This document shows, in pieces, positions 8,875 through 17,741 of a stretch of 64,000 bases of DNA. The stretch lies in NCBI RefSeq assembly GCF_001721295.1, contig NZ_MDDS01000013.1, forward strand, positions 225,598 through 289,597. Reading direction: 5' to 3'. Each line of letters begins with the position of its first letter. Position 1 is the first letter of the stretch. The stretch is from Sphingomonas turrisvirgatae. Its GTDB lineage: Bacteria; Pseudomonadota; Alphaproteobacteria; Sphingomonadales; Sphingomonadaceae. The notes under the pieces were generated by a model that was not told the DNA's origin, did not search any database, and saw only the letters and a list, made by a program, of their open reading frames with translations. The translations under genes were made by a program, and so were the position numbers.

Positions 8875-10482
8875 ATGTCAGGGAGTTTGACGCCGATGGC
8901 GCCCACCACTGCCGCCGACCCGCGGGCCGAGCGCACCTTTCTAGGCCATCCGCTCGGCCTGTTCATCCTGTTCTTCGCCGAGATGTGGGAGCGGTTCTCC
9001 TACTATGGCATGCGGGCGCTGCTGATCTTCTATCTGACGCAGCACTGGCTGTTCTCCGACGAGAAATCGGGCGTCATCTATGGCGCGTACACCGCGCTGG
9101 TCTATATCACGCCGGTGCTGGGCGGCTACCTTGCCGACCGCTATCTGGGACAGCGCAAGGCGGTGCTGTATGGCGCGGTGCTGCTGACCTTCGGCCATTT
9201 CCTGATGGGGTTCGAGGGCGACGGCGGGACCGACAGCGGTGCGCTCAACATCTTCTGGCTGGCGCTGTCGTTCATCATCGTGGGTTCCGGCTTCCTCAAG
9301 GCCAATATCTCGGTGATCGTCGGCCAGCTGTATCCGCGCACCGACGTGCGGCGCGACGGCGCGTACACGATCTTCTACATGGGTATTAACCTGGGCGCAT
9401 TCCTCGGTTCGCTGCTGTGCGGGTATCTCGGCCAGACCTATGGCTGGAGCTATGGCTTTGGCGCGGCCGGCGTCGGCATGCTGCTGGGCCTGATCGTGTT
9501 CGTGATCGGCAAGCCGTTGCTGATGGGCAAGGGCGAGGCACCCGATGCCGCCGCGCTGCGCCGCCCGGTGGTGGGCATCAAGCTGGAATGGCTGCTCTAT
9601 CTGATCGGCATCGTCGCCGTGATCGGCATCTGGCAGCTGATCCAGTATCAGGATGTCGTCGGCTGGCTGCTGATGGTCGCAGGCGCGATCCTGGTCGGCT
9701 ATGTCCTGCTGACGGCGGTCACTAAGCTCGACCGCGAGGCGCGCGACCGCATCTTTGCCGCGATGTTCCTGATCCTCGGCTCGATCCTGTTCTGGGCGCT
9801 GTTCGAACAGGCCGGGTCGTCGCTGAACCTGTTCACCGACCGCTATGTCGACCGGGCGGGCGTGCCGGCGTCGATGTTCCAGTCGATCAACGCGATGTAC
9901 ATCGTGCTGCTGGCGCCGGTGTTCGCTGCAGTGTGGACACTGCTCGGCCGCCGCGGGCTGGAGCCTTCGGCGCCGGCGAAGTTCGGGCTTGCGATGCTTC
10001 AGCTGGGCCTGGGCTTCCTCGTCCTCGTCTGGGGTTCGCAGGCAGCAGGCATGGAGAACCTGACCCCGGTCCTGTTCATCTTCCTGATCTATCTGCTGCA
10101 CACGACCGGCGAGCTGTGCCTGTCACCGGTCGGCCTCAGCGCCATGAACCGGTTGGCCCCGGCGCATATGGCGAGCCTCATCATGGGCACCTGGTTCTTC
10201 GCATCGGCCACGGGCAACTTTGCCGCCGGCCTGATCGCGGCGGCGACGGGGTCGGAGGCGGCAGCCGGCGAAGGCGCGAACAAGGCAGTCGTGCTCGACG
10301 TCTATTCGACGGTCGGCTGGGTCGCGATCGGCTTTGGCGTCGCGGTCCTGGTGATCTCGCCGATCATCAAGAAGCTGATGCACCTCGACACGCTGAAGGA
10401 CGACGAACTGGCGGGTCAGGCCGAACTGGCCGAGAACCAGGGCGCGGGCATGCGGCCGGATTTGGAGACCAAGCCGAACTGA
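8875..10482 (+). CDS. POT/PTR family proton-coupled oligopeptide transporter
   Basis: A 535-residue major-facilitator protein of the proton-dependent oligopeptide transporter family, importing di- and tripeptides with protons. The ExxERFSYYG motif of TM1 is complete (AEMWERFSYYGM near residue 37) and a long series of hydrophobic helices follows, with a LxPVGLS segment (family PTR2 signature 2-like) near residue 420. The ATG at 8875 was chosen over upstream in-frame codons, which would add low-complexity residues translated from the dispersed repeat; an ATG at 8896 is an alternative. A rho-independent terminator lies 29 bases after the stop. Confidence 0.92.
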   Translation: MSGSLTPMAPTTAADPRAERTFLGHPLGLFILFFAEMWERFSYYGMRALLIFYLTQHWLFSDEKSGVIYGAYTALVYITPVLGGYLADRYLGQRKAVLYGAVLLTFGHFLMGFEGDGGTDSGALNIFWLALSFIIVGSGFLKANISVIVGQLYPRTDVRRDGAYTIFYMGINLGAFLGSLLCGYLGQTYGWSYGFGAAGVGMLLGLIVFVIGKPLLMGKGEAPDAAALRRPVVGIKLEWLLYLIGIVAVIGIWQLIQYQDVVGWLLMVAGAILVGYVLLTAVTKLDREARDRIFAAMFLILGSILFWALFEQAGSSLNLFTDRYVDRAGVPASMFQSINAMYIVLLAPVFAAVWTLLGRRGLEPSAPAKFGLAMLQLGLGFLVLVWGSQAAGMENLTPVLFIFLIYLLHTTGELCLSPVGLSAMNRLAPAHMASLIMGTWFFASATGNFAAGLIAAATGSEAAAGEGANKAVVLDVYSTVGWVAIGFGVAVLVISPIIKKLMHLDTLKDDELAGQAELAENQGAGMRPDLETKPN

Positions 10483-10893
10483 TCAGCCGATCGGTTCCCC
10501 TGCATCGACAGCCCCTCGCCGACCGCGTCGGCGGGGGGCTTTTTCATGGAGCGCGCGACGCTGCCAGGGCCAGCAGCCTTCGATCTCGGTTTCGAGCGAG
10601 AAGCTGAGGAAGGTGCGGATCATCACGACGATGCCGAGCAGGCCGACCGACTGGAAGGGGAGCGGCGCCGTGATCGTGCCGATGATGTCGGCACCGACCA
10701 GCAGTTCGAGCCCGAGCAGGATGCCGCGGCCGAGATTGGCGCGATAGCTTTGGTACGCATCGGCCCAGCCTGAGCGGCTGCCGTCGCGCAGGAACCAGGC
10801 GGTGGCGAGGACCACGCCAAGCAGGATGATCGCGACGCCGGCGACTTCCAGCGCATGGGCGAGGATCTCGATATAGCCGTGGAGGCGCTGCAT
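10483..10893 (-). CDS. DUF1622 family membrane protein
   Basis: A 136-residue membrane protein with three hydrophobic segments (about residues 13-33, 60-78 and 82-98). The conserved block RANLGRGILLGLELLVGADII in the middle identifies the DUF1622 family, whose function is unknown. The C-terminal 30 residues are rich in Arg, Gly and Ala and are encoded across the terminator hairpin of the convergent peptide transporter gene; this tail may be an accidental extension into that hairpin. The gene is convergent with the transporter with no space between stop codons. Confidence 0.85.
   Translation of the reverse strand: MQRLHGYIEILAHALEVAGVAIILLGVVLATAWFLRDGSRSGWADAYQSYRANLGRGILLGLELLVGADIIGTITAPLPFQSVGLLGIVVMIRTFLSFSLETEIEGCWPWQRRALHEKAPRRRGRRGAVDAGEPIG
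10511..10544 (+). terminator. Rho-independent terminator of the peptide transporter gene
   Basis: A 13-bp stem (GCCCCTCGCCGAC pairing with GTCGGCGGGGGGC, one G-T pair) with a three-base loop and a run of five T. It is oriented for the transporter gene but lies inside the last 15 codons of the opposite-strand DUF1622 gene. Confidence 0.85.
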
Positions 10894-10935
10894 CAGGCGT
10901 GAAAGCCGGTGCGGGCGGTTCGTTCCCGCGCGGCG

Positions 10936-11373
10936 CTAAGTGGCCGTGTGCGGCCTGAGCGGAACGGCGCCGGCGGTGCGCGGCGCGTCATAGGCGAGCG
11001 TCGGATGGTGCGGGCCGGGATGGCGGACCTTCGATGCGCGGCCTTGCTTGCGCATGCGGGTGTCGGCTTCCTGCCAGTCGGGAAGCCGGGCATCGGGCGT
11101 TTCCCAATGGACGATGCTGGCTTCGTCGCACCAGTGAAGCAGTTTCGGCATCGCCTTCAAGTGCGCGCCGCTGGTCATATAGGCGCGCATCGCGGCGGCG
11201 TCGCGCCACAGGGTCATCGTCCAGTAGGTATGCTTGCGGTCGGCGAGCAAGGCGCCATCGAGAAAGCCGTCGGCGCGGCAGACTTGCCGCTGCGTGCGGA
11301 TCGTGTGGAAGAAGAAGGCGGGCATGAAGCGCAGTGAGCGGACGCGCAGCCGGGTGATGCTGATGAAGGCCAA
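10936..11373 (-). CDS. DUF3291-like dimeric alpha-beta barrel protein
   Basis: A 145-residue protein that fits the DUF3291/antibiotic-biosynthesis-monooxygenase-like fold: ISITRLRVRSLRFMPAF at the start, WTMTLWRDAAAMRAYMTSGAH in the middle and LHWCDEASIVHW after it. The predicted start is a TTG at 11373 (TTGGCCTTCATC) with a GGGGAG ribosome binding site about seven bases upstream; the next in-frame ATG would remove the first conserved strand. No enzymatic activity is known for the family. It stands between DUF1622 and the M13 peptidase on the same strand. Confidence 0.75.
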   Translation of the reverse strand: MAFISITRLRVRSLRFMPAFFFHTIRTQRQVCRADGFLDGALLADRKHTYWTMTLWRDAAAMRAYMTSGAHLKAMPKLLHWCDEASIVHWETPDARLPDWQEADTRMRKQGRASKVRHPGPHHPTLAYDAPRTAGAVPLRPHTAT

Positions 11374-11398
11374 GACCGCTCCCCTGCCCAGTCGATGG

Positions 11399-11429
11399 AA
11401 AAAGGGCCGATCCCTTGCGGACCGGCCCT
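11399..11429 (-). terminator. Rho-independent terminator of the M13 peptidase gene
   Basis: Read on the minus strand, an AGGGCCG ... CGGCCCT stem with an internal GTCC/GGAT mismatch region and a short loop is followed by five T. It starts ten bases after the peptidase stop codon. Confidence 0.75.
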
Positions 11430-11439
11430 CCTGTTCAGC

Positions 11440-13482
11440 TTACCAGATCTTCACGCGCTGTTCGGGCGGGAGATACAGCTTGTCGCCGGGCTTGATGTCG
11501 AACGCCGTGTACCAGGCGTCGACGTTGCGGACGGTGCCGTTGGCGCGATACTTGTCCGGGCTGTGCGTGTCGGTGAGCAGGCGCGAGCGTTCGGCATCCT
11601 CGCGGACCTTGCTCCGCCACGCCTGGGCATAGGCGAGGAAGAAGCGCTGGTCGCCGGTAAGGCCGCCGATGACCGGGGCCTTGCCATGCTTGGCCTGGTA
11701 ACGCTGATAGGCGCCATAGGCCATTTCGATGCCGCCAAGATCGCCGATATTCTCGCCCAGCGTCAGCTTGCCGTTGATCTTGGTACCCGGCACCGGTTCG
11801 AACTGATTATACTGTTCGACCAGCATGGCGGTGCGCTTGGTGAATTCGGCCTTGGCTTCGGGAGTCCACCAGTTGGCGAACTTGCCGTCCGGGCCGAACT
11901 GGCTGCCCTGATCGTCGAAGCCGTGGCCGATCTCGTGCCCGATGACCGCGCCGATCGCGCCGTAATTGACCGCCGGATCCGCCTTCGGGTCGAAGAACGG
12001 CGCTTGCAGGAACGCCGCCGGGAAGGTGATCTGGTTAGTCTGCGGATTGTAATAGGCGTTCACCGTCTGCGGCGTCATGCCCCAGAGCGTGCGATCGACC
12101 GGCTTGCCGAGCAGCGAAAGCTGATAGCGGTGCGCCCATTCACGCGAGGCCATCAGGTTCCCGAGCAGGTCGGCGCGCGACACCTTCATGCTCGAATAGT
12201 CGATATATTTGTCGGGATGGCCGACGCGGGGGTCGAATGCGGCGAGCTTGGCCAGCGCCTTTTCCTTGGTCGTCGCGTCCATCCATTGATTGGCCTTCAG
12301 CCGCTCGTCCAGGCTGGCGCGCAGGTCGGCGATCAGCTCGTTCATCTTGGCCGAGCTTTCCGGCGGATAGTGGCGGGCGACATAGATTTCGCCGACCGCT
12401 TCGCCGAGCGCGCCGTTGACCAGCTGAACGCCGCGCTTCCACCGCGCACGCTTCTCCTGCGTGCCCGAGAGCGTCTTCTGGTAGAAACCGAACGAGGCGT
12501 CGTCGAATGCGCGCGGCAGATAGGCGGCGTTGGATGAGATGAAGTGGAAGCTCAGCCAGTCCTGCCAGTCGGACACGGGCACCGACGCGAACTGCTTGCC
12601 CAGCGCAGCGAGCGCGGTGTCGTTGCCCATGATCATCTTGGGCATCGAGGCGAGGCCGGCGGTCTGCATCATGCCCGCCCAGTCGAACTCGGGCGCGAGC
12701 TTGGCCATGCCGGCGCGATCCATCGGCTTGTACAAAGCCATGATGTTGCGGTTCTGCTCGGGCGACCAGTGAACCTTGGCCATCGCGGTTTCGAGCGCGA
12801 CGATGCGGTCCGCCTTTGCCGCCGCATCGGTGATGCCGGCCAGCGTCAGCACCTGCTGCACATAGGCGCGATAGGCGGTGCGATAGCCGTCGAACTTCGC
12901 GCCTTCGTTCAGATAATAGTCGCGCGGCATGCCGAGCGTGCCCTGACTGGCAAAGGCGGTATATTGAGTCGGATCGGCCAGGTCGGGGATGACGCCGACA
13001 TCGACCGGCGAGGCATAGCCGGGCTGCATGAACAGCGACTGGAGCTTGGCACGGTCGCTGGCGGCGGCGATCCGCGCAAGATAGGGCTTGAGCGGCGCGG
13101 TGCCGCGCTGCTCGACCCCGGCCTCGTCCATCCAGCTGGCGTAGAGATCGCCGATCTGCTTGCCCTTGGCACCGAATTGCGCGGGGTTCTTTGCCATGTC
13201 GTCGAGGATCGCACGCACCGATTGTTCGGCATCGTCGACCAGCTTGACCCACACGCCGGCCGAGGCGCGGTCCGGGCTGATTTCGGTGGACGTGTTCCAG
13301 CTGCCGTTGACATAGGTCCAGAAATCATCGCCCGGCCTCACGCTCTTGTCCTGCGCGGCGAGGTCGACGCCGAAGGTGCCGTAGCGCGGCGCGCCCTGAG
13401 GCGCGGTCTGCGAGACGGCCGGCGCAGTCAGCGCAACCGCCGCGACGCCAAGCGCCAGGCGAGTCAACATATTGATCTTCAT
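11440..13482 (-). CDS. M13 family zinc metallopeptidase (neprilysin-like), exported
   Basis: A 680-residue M13 peptidase with an N-terminal signal peptide (about 22 residues ending AVSQ). The zinc site is complete: HEIGH with His516 and His520 as ligands and Glu517 as catalyst, and GENIGDLGG with the third ligand Glu577. The M13 N-terminal domain beginning GDDFWTYVNGSW is also clear. Such enzymes cut oligopeptides in the periplasm or outside the cell. The ATG at 13482 gives a proper signal peptide; upstream in-frame ATGs would add 36 non-signal residues. A terminator follows the gene. Confidence 0.95.
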   Translation of the reverse strand: MKINMLTRLALGVAAVALTAPAVSQTAPQGAPRYGTFGVDLAAQDKSVRPGDDFWTYVNGSWNTSTEISPDRASAGVWVKLVDDAEQSVRAILDDMAKNPAQFGAKGKQIGDLYASWMDEAGVEQRGTAPLKPYLARIAAASDRAKLQSLFMQPGYASPVDVGVIPDLADPTQYTAFASQGTLGMPRDYYLNEGAKFDGYRTAYRAYVQQVLTLAGITDAAAKADRIVALETAMAKVHWSPEQNRNIMALYKPMDRAGMAKLAPEFDWAGMMQTAGLASMPKMIMGNDTALAALGKQFASVPVSDWQDWLSFHFISSNAAYLPRAFDDASFGFYQKTLSGTQEKRARWKRGVQLVNGALGEAVGEIYVARHYPPESSAKMNELIADLRASLDERLKANQWMDATTKEKALAKLAAFDPRVGHPDKYIDYSSMKVSRADLLGNLMASREWAHRYQLSLLGKPVDRTLWGMTPQTVNAYYNPQTNQITFPAAFLQAPFFDPKADPAVNYGAIGAVIGHEIGHGFDDQGSQFGPDGKFANWWTPEAKAEFTKRTAMLVEQYNQFEPVPGTKINGKLTLGENIGDLGGIEMAYGAYQRYQAKHGKAPVIGGLTGDQRFFLAYAQAWRSKVREDAERSRLLTDTHSPDKYRANGTVRNVDAWYTAFDIKPGDKLYLPPEQRVKIW

Positions 13483-13586
13483 TCGGAAAACCCCCGGTTC
13501 AGCGTGTATTAGCATTGCGTAACGCTGCATTGCGGGCCCGGCAATGGAAGCCTGCCGCGAACCGAAAGAAGCGCACTCGGTTCGTC

Positions 13587-14489
13587 TCAATTCCCGTCGG
13601 GATTCCAGCCGCGTTCGCGCGCATAAGCCTGGGTGCCGCGCGTGACGATGCGGTCGCCCGGCTCGATCGCCGCGATGGGAATGTCGGGCCGGGACAGGAT
13701 GTCGGCATAGAGCGGGGCGAAATCGGTTTCGACCGTGACACGCAGCAATTCGTCGAAGCTGGGGATCACGAAATAGTTCTGCTGGAAATCGTCGATCCGG
13801 TATTCGGTGCGCATCACGCGCTTGAGATCGAAGCCGATGCGATTGGGGCTGTCGCTTTCGAGCGCGAAGCGGCTTTCGGCGAAGCTGGAGACGATGCCGG
13901 AGCCATAGATGCGCAGGCCGTCGCCCTCCTCGATCAACCCGAACTCGACCGTATACCAGTAGAGCCGCGAGAGGTTCTTGAGCGCGCCCAGCTCCATCGC
14001 GCGCCGCCCGCCCCGGCCATAGGCCGCCATGTAATCGGCAAAGACCGGGTCGGCGAGCATCGGGACATGGCCGAACACGTCATGGAACACGTCGGGTTCC
14101 TGAAGATAGTCGAGCTGGTCCGGGCGGCGGATGAAATTGCCGGCGACGAAGCGGCGATTGGCCATATGGTCGAAGAACACCTCGTCCGGCACGAGGCCGG
14201 GCACGGCGACGACCTGCCAGCCGGTCAGCTTCATCAGCCGTTCCGATAGTTCCTCGAAATTGGGGATGCCGGCGTCGGACAGCTTGAGCTGTTCGAGCCC
14301 GCGCAGATAGGCCTGGCTGGCGCGGCCGGGCAGCAGCGCCATCTGCCGCGCATAGAGCGTGTCCCAGACGCCATGTTCCTGCGCCGTGAACGCTTCCCAG
14401 TTCTGGGGGATCGTCCAGTCGGCGGCAGCGCCTTCGGGCGGGGTATCGAGGACGTGGGTGTCGTTTGCCGGGCTGTCGCTGATCATCAT
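13587..14489 (-). CDS. phhA: Phenylalanine 4-monooxygenase
   Basis: A 300-residue tetrahydropterin-dependent phenylalanine hydroxylase, converting phenylalanine to tyrosine with O2. Iron ligands are in the expected places: His136 and His141 in DVFHDVFGHVPM and Glu182 in YWYTVEFGL. The length is that of single-domain bacterial enzymes lacking the regulatory ACT domain. No pterin carbinolamine dehydratase (phhB) or tyrosine catabolic genes are adjacent in this window. The start could be either of two successive ATG codons at 14489 and 14486. Confidence 0.96.
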   Translation of the reverse strand: MMISDSPANDTHVLDTPPEGAAADWTIPQNWEAFTAQEHGVWDTLYARQMALLPGRASQAYLRGLEQLKLSDAGIPNFEELSERLMKLTGWQVVAVPGLVPDEVFFDHMANRRFVAGNFIRRPDQLDYLQEPDVFHDVFGHVPMLADPVFADYMAAYGRGGRRAMELGALKNLSRLYWYTVEFGLIEEGDGLRIYGSGIVSSFAESRFALESDSPNRIGFDLKRVMRTEYRIDDFQQNYFVIPSFDELLRVTVETDFAPLYADILSRPDIPIAAIEPGDRIVTRGTQAYARERGWNPDGN

Positions 14490-14596
14490 GGCGGCATAGC
14501 ATGGCGCGGGCCCACGCGGGAACGGTTGCAGACGTTACTTTTTCTTGCGCGCTGGAAGCTCGCGATTTTCCCCCCATCTCGGCAAAAGGAGGAACG

Positions 14597-15307
14597 ATGG
14601 CGCTGAACCTGCAAGCCAAGGCCCCGCCCCGGGCCGCGATGATCAGCGAATGGCCACGCGCGGCGGTGCAGCTCGGCCAGCTGCCCTTTGCCTGGCGCGC
14701 GCTGCTGACCGCGCCGCGCGGCGACGGGCGGCCGGTGCTGGCGCTGCCGGGCCTCGTCAATGGCGACAATTCCAACCTGGTGCTGCGCCGCTACCTCAAC
14801 GCGCTCGGCTATCGGGCTTATCCCTGGGGTCTGGGCCGCAATTTCGGGCTGCGCGCGATCGGCGCGGAGGGCGAGCGGCTGATCGAGCGGATCGCCGCGA
14901 TCCATGACGAGACGGGCGAGAAGGTGACGCTGGTCGGCGTGAGCCTGGGCGGAATCATGGCGCGGTGGGCGGCGCATCGCGCGCCCGACCTGGTGCGCGA
15001 AGTGGTGACCGTCTGCTCGCCCTTTGCCGGCCTGCCGCGTGCGACCAATGTCTGGCGCGTGTTCGAGCTGGCATCGGGACAGCGCGCCGACGATCCGGCG
15101 GTCCGCGCGCTGCTGGAGGAAGCGTCCGAGCCGCTGCCGGTGCCGGCGACCGCGATCTGGAGTCGCAGCGACGGGCTGGTCAATGGCGAGTGCTGCCGCG
15201 AAGCCGAGTGCGATAGCGCGCGGTCGATCGAGGTGAGCAACGGGCATTTGCTGGCGCAGATGTCGCCGGAGGTGCTGCGCGCGGTGGCGGAAACGCTGGG
15301 GGGTTGA
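14597..15307 (+). CDS. Alpha/beta-hydrolase, lipase/esterase-like
   Basis: A 236-residue alpha/beta-hydrolase. The nucleophile elbow is GVSLGG (Ser near residue 118), preceded by an LPGLVNGD oxyanion-loop region; the acid and His are likely the Asp in SRSDGLVN and the His in SNGHLL. The fold resembles PGAP1-like and bacterial lipase/acyltransferase proteins. The ATG at 14597 is favoured by an AGGAGG at 14587-14592 with ideal spacing; a longer frame upstream overlaps the divergent phhA promoter. It is divergent from phhA with about 107 bases between start codons. Confidence 0.82.
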   Translation: MALNLQAKAPPRAAMISEWPRAAVQLGQLPFAWRALLTAPRGDGRPVLALPGLVNGDNSNLVLRRYLNALGYRAYPWGLGRNFGLRAIGAEGERLIERIAAIHDETGEKVTLVGVSLGGIMARWAAHRAPDLVREVVTVCSPFAGLPRATNVWRVFELASGQRADDPAVRALLEEASEPLPVPATAIWSRSDGLVNGECCREAECDSARSIEVSNGHLLAQMSPEVLRAVAETLGG

Positions 15308-15363
15308 GGATCACTCGATGAAAGCCGCGGGTATCGTGCGACTCCTGGGCTGCGCTCTCGCCT

Positions 15364-15390
15364 GAGATCCCGGCTTTCGCCGGATGACGA
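15364..15390. repeat. Short palindromic repeat (REP-like)
   Basis: The sequence GATCCCGGCTTTCGCCGGATGAC forms a CCGGC/GCCGG-centred hairpin in the 96-base space between two convergent genes. The same type of unit is a familiar dispersed element of sphingomonad genomes; in this window I see only this one copy, so the repeat status rests on outside knowledge. Confidence 0.4.
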
Positions 15391-15403
15391 GCGATAGCTG
15401 CGA

Positions 15404-15685
15404 TCAGTCCGGGTCGCCGGCGCGGTAGCCGGTATAGGGTCCGCAATCGTCCGGGTTCTTTTTGCAGGCTTGCGCATGAGCCTTTCGCTCCCGGCCCTCG
15501 CGCGCTTCCTGCTTGCGCAGCTTGCGCCCGGCATTGCGGTCGGCTTCATCCTGGCTGGTGGTCGCCCAGTCGGCCGCCTGCCCCGCCGCCTTGACCGGCA
15601 GGGTGACGATGTCGAACGCGGTCTTGGCGACGCAGCCGCCCGCCACGATCGGCAGCATGGCAATCAGAATCAACGACTTGCGCAT
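15404..15685 (-). CDS. Small lipoprotein with charged C-terminal region
   Basis: A 93-residue protein with a lipoprotein signal peptide (basic start, hydrophobic run, lipobox VAGGC with the Cys at residue 18). The mature part has an amphipathic segment followed by a run rich in Lys, Arg and Glu and ends with two Cys in a CKKNPDDCGP pattern. It resembles the small NF-type sphingomonad lipoproteins of unknown function. The ATG at 15685 was chosen because only this start produces the signal peptide; the frame is open upstream into the glycerophosphodiesterase gene. It lies 19 bases after that gene on the same strand, so co-transcription is likely. Confidence 0.8.
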   Translation of the reverse strand: MRKSLILIAMLPIVAGGCVAKTAFDIVTLPVKAAGQAADWATTSQDEADRNAGRKLRKQEAREGRERKAHAQACKKNPDDCGPYTGYRAGDPD

Positions 15686-15704
15686 GGCGCTCACTCCCTG
15701 ACGA

Positions 15705-16760
15705 TCAGCGCTTATACTGGTCGCGTGCTTGCGCGCCGATGTACGGGAAATCGGTGAAAAAGCCATCCACGCCGGCGGCGATGTGGCGCGAAATCTCGTC
15801 CGCCAGCCGCCCGTGGCCGGCCGGATTGATCCCCTTTCGCAAGCCAGCGGGCAGGAAGAAGTTTTCGGCGCGGAACGTCCAGGGATGGACCTGCAGGCCG
15901 GCGGCGTGCGCATCGGCAACCAGCGGGGTTACCGTGCCGTCATTCGTCACCACCAGCGACTTGTGCGGGCCGATCCCGGTGGCATAGGCGGCCACCGCCT
16001 TCAGCCCATCAGGCGTGAGCATCGCGGCATAGCTGGGTTGCGCGCCATCGGCCGGTCCGCCTTGCGCGTCGAGCAGCTGGATCAGGCGGACGTTGGTCAG
16101 CCGCTGCAATGCCTTCAGATTGTCGACCTCGAACGACTGGATGAACACCGGCGCGTCGGCGCTGTCCCAGCCGGCGGCTTTCAGCTCGGCGACCAGCAGC
16201 GCCTCCATCGGCAGGCCGATCGATGCGAGATAGCTGGGGTGCTTGGTTTCGGGATAGATGCCGATGGTGCGCCCGGTCCGCTCGCTCGCCGCCTTGGCCA
16301 GCGCGATGATCTCACCCAGCGTCGGAATATCGAACTGGCCGTCATAAGCCTTGTTGCCCGAGCGGAGCAGCGGCAGGCGCTCGCGCGCGCGCAGCGTCTT
16401 CAACTCGGCAAGGGTGAAATCCTCGGTAAACCAGCCGCTGACCTTGCGCCCGTCGATCGTTTTCGTCGTCTTGCGGTCGCGAAATTCGGGATGCGCGGCG
16501 ATGTCGGTCGTCTCGGATATCTCGTTCTCGTGCCGCGCGACGAAGCGGCCGTCCCGAGTCATTACCAGATCGGGCTCGATGAAGTCCGCGCCATGTTCGA
16601 TCGCGAGTTGATAAGCGGCGAGCGTGTGTTCGGGGCGCTCGCCGCTGGCGCCGCGATGCGCGATGAGGATGGGCTTGGCGGCAGGCATGGCAGGATCCTT
16701 GGCGGCAGCTGGGGCGGCGACGATAAACAGCGCGAGCGCGGCTCGCCACAGGCGCGACAT
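15705..16760 (-). CDS. glpQ: Glycerophosphodiester phosphodiesterase, periplasmic
   Basis: A 351-residue enzyme of the GlpQ type, cleaving glycerophosphodiesters to glycerol 3-phosphate and an alcohol in the periplasm. A signal peptide of about 19 residues ends AAPAAAK. The catalytic core begins IAHRGASGERPEHT (His and Arg of the active site), followed by the metal-binding Glu-x-Asp in FIEPDLVMT and the second catalytic His in VARHENEIS. The length fits the longer GlpQ branch rather than cytoplasmic UgpQ. The ATG at 16760 is only 16 bases from the putative start of the divergent xdhC gene. Confidence 0.93.
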   Translation of the reverse strand: MSRLWRAALALFIVAAPAAAKDPAMPAAKPILIAHRGASGERPEHTLAAYQLAIEHGADFIEPDLVMTRDGRFVARHENEISETTDIAAHPEFRDRKTTKTIDGRKVSGWFTEDFTLAELKTLRARERLPLLRSGNKAYDGQFDIPTLGEIIALAKAASERTGRTIGIYPETKHPSYLASIGLPMEALLVAELKAAGWDSADAPVFIQSFEVDNLKALQRLTNVRLIQLLDAQGGPADGAQPSYAAMLTPDGLKAVAAYATGIGPHKSLVVTNDGTVTPLVADAHAAGLQVHPWTFRAENFFLPAGLRKGINPAGHGRLADEISRHIAAGVDGFFTDFPYIGAQARDQYKR

Positions 16761-16776
16761 GTCCCTATCTCCTTCG

Positions 16777-17739
16777 ATGAGCGGGCTAGGCGAATCGCAT
16801 GACAGGAATGAGGCAGGCTTGGCCGACAATTCGAGCGTGATCGCGGCGGCGCGCGAATGGTGCGGTAGCCGCATGGCGCTGGCGACCGTCACCTCGACCT
16901 GGGGATCGGCCCCGCGCCCTCGGGGATCGCACCTGCTGATCCACGAGGACGGCCGGTTCGAAGGGTCGGTGTCGGGCGGCTGCGTCGAGGCGGACATCAT
17001 GGCAGTGGCCGCCGAGGTGATCGCCGGCGCGGGCTTTGCGCGGCGGCGGTATGGCGTGGCGGACGCGGCGGCGTGGGAAGTCGGCCTGCCGTGCGGCGGC
17101 GAGATCGAGGTGATGGTTCAGCCGGTGGTCGTAGGCGGGTTCGACCCGGCGCTTTTCGATGCGATCGCGACGGCGCGCGACGAGGGCCGGGCGATGGAGG
17201 TTTTCACCGATCTGGCGACCGGCGCGAGCACGCTGGCGGCTGGCGCGGGCGAGACGTTCGTCAACCGTTACGAGCCGCCACGCCGGCTGCTGATCGTCGG
17301 CGCGGTGCAGATCGCGCAGGTGCTGGCAGGCCTAGCGCGCGAAATGGGGGTGACCACGGTGGTGATCGACCCGCGCGGGCGTTTCCTGACCGCCGAGCGC
17401 TTTCCCGGCACGACGCTGGACGACCGCTGGCCGGACGAGGCGGTGGCGGCATTCCGCCCCGACGGCGCGACGGCGGTGGTCACGCTGAGCCACGATCCGA
17501 AGATCGACGACCCCGCGCTGGTCGAGGCGCTGAAGGCCGGCGCTGGCTATGTCGCGGCGCTGGGGTCACGGCGCAGCCACGCCGCGCGTCGCGAACGGCT
17601 GGCGGCGGCGGGACTGTCACCCGCGCAGATCAATCGAGTCGAAGGTCCGGCGGGGATCGATATCGGGGCGGTCGGGCCGGCTGAGATCGCGCTGTCGATC
17701 GCGGCCGGCATGGTAAGGGCGCTGCATGATCGAGGCTGA
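16777..17739 (+). CDS. XdhC/CoxI family protein
   Basis: A 320-residue XdhC-like protein. The family binds the molybdenum cofactor and inserts it, after sulfuration, into xanthine dehydrogenase or related molybdenum hydroxylases. Visible are the N-terminal CoxI domain (SAPRPRGSHLLI and the cysteine motif GSVSGGCVE near residue 66, plus LPCGGEIEV) and the C-terminal Rossmann-like XdhC domain (RLLIVGAVQIAQVLA). The start is uncertain: ATG 16777 lies 16 bases from the divergent glpQ start, leaving little room for two promoters, so a later start near 16819 is possible. Its stop is followed after two bases by the nucleotidyltransferase gene. Confidence 0.88.
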   Translation: MSGLGESHDRNEAGLADNSSVIAAAREWCGSRMALATVTSTWGSAPRPRGSHLLIHEDGRFEGSVSGGCVEADIMAVAAEVIAGAGFARRRYGVADAAAWEVGLPCGGEIEVMVQPVVVGGFDPALFDAIATARDEGRAMEVFTDLATGASTLAAGAGETFVNRYEPPRRLLIVGAVQIAQVLAGLAREMGVTTVVIDPRGRFLTAERFPGTTLDDRWPDEAVAAFRPDGATAVVTLSHDPKIDDPALVEALKAGAGYVAALGSRRSHAARRERLAAAGLSPAQINRVEGPAGIDIGAVGPAEIALSIAAGMVRALHDRG

Positions 17740-17741
17740 CG

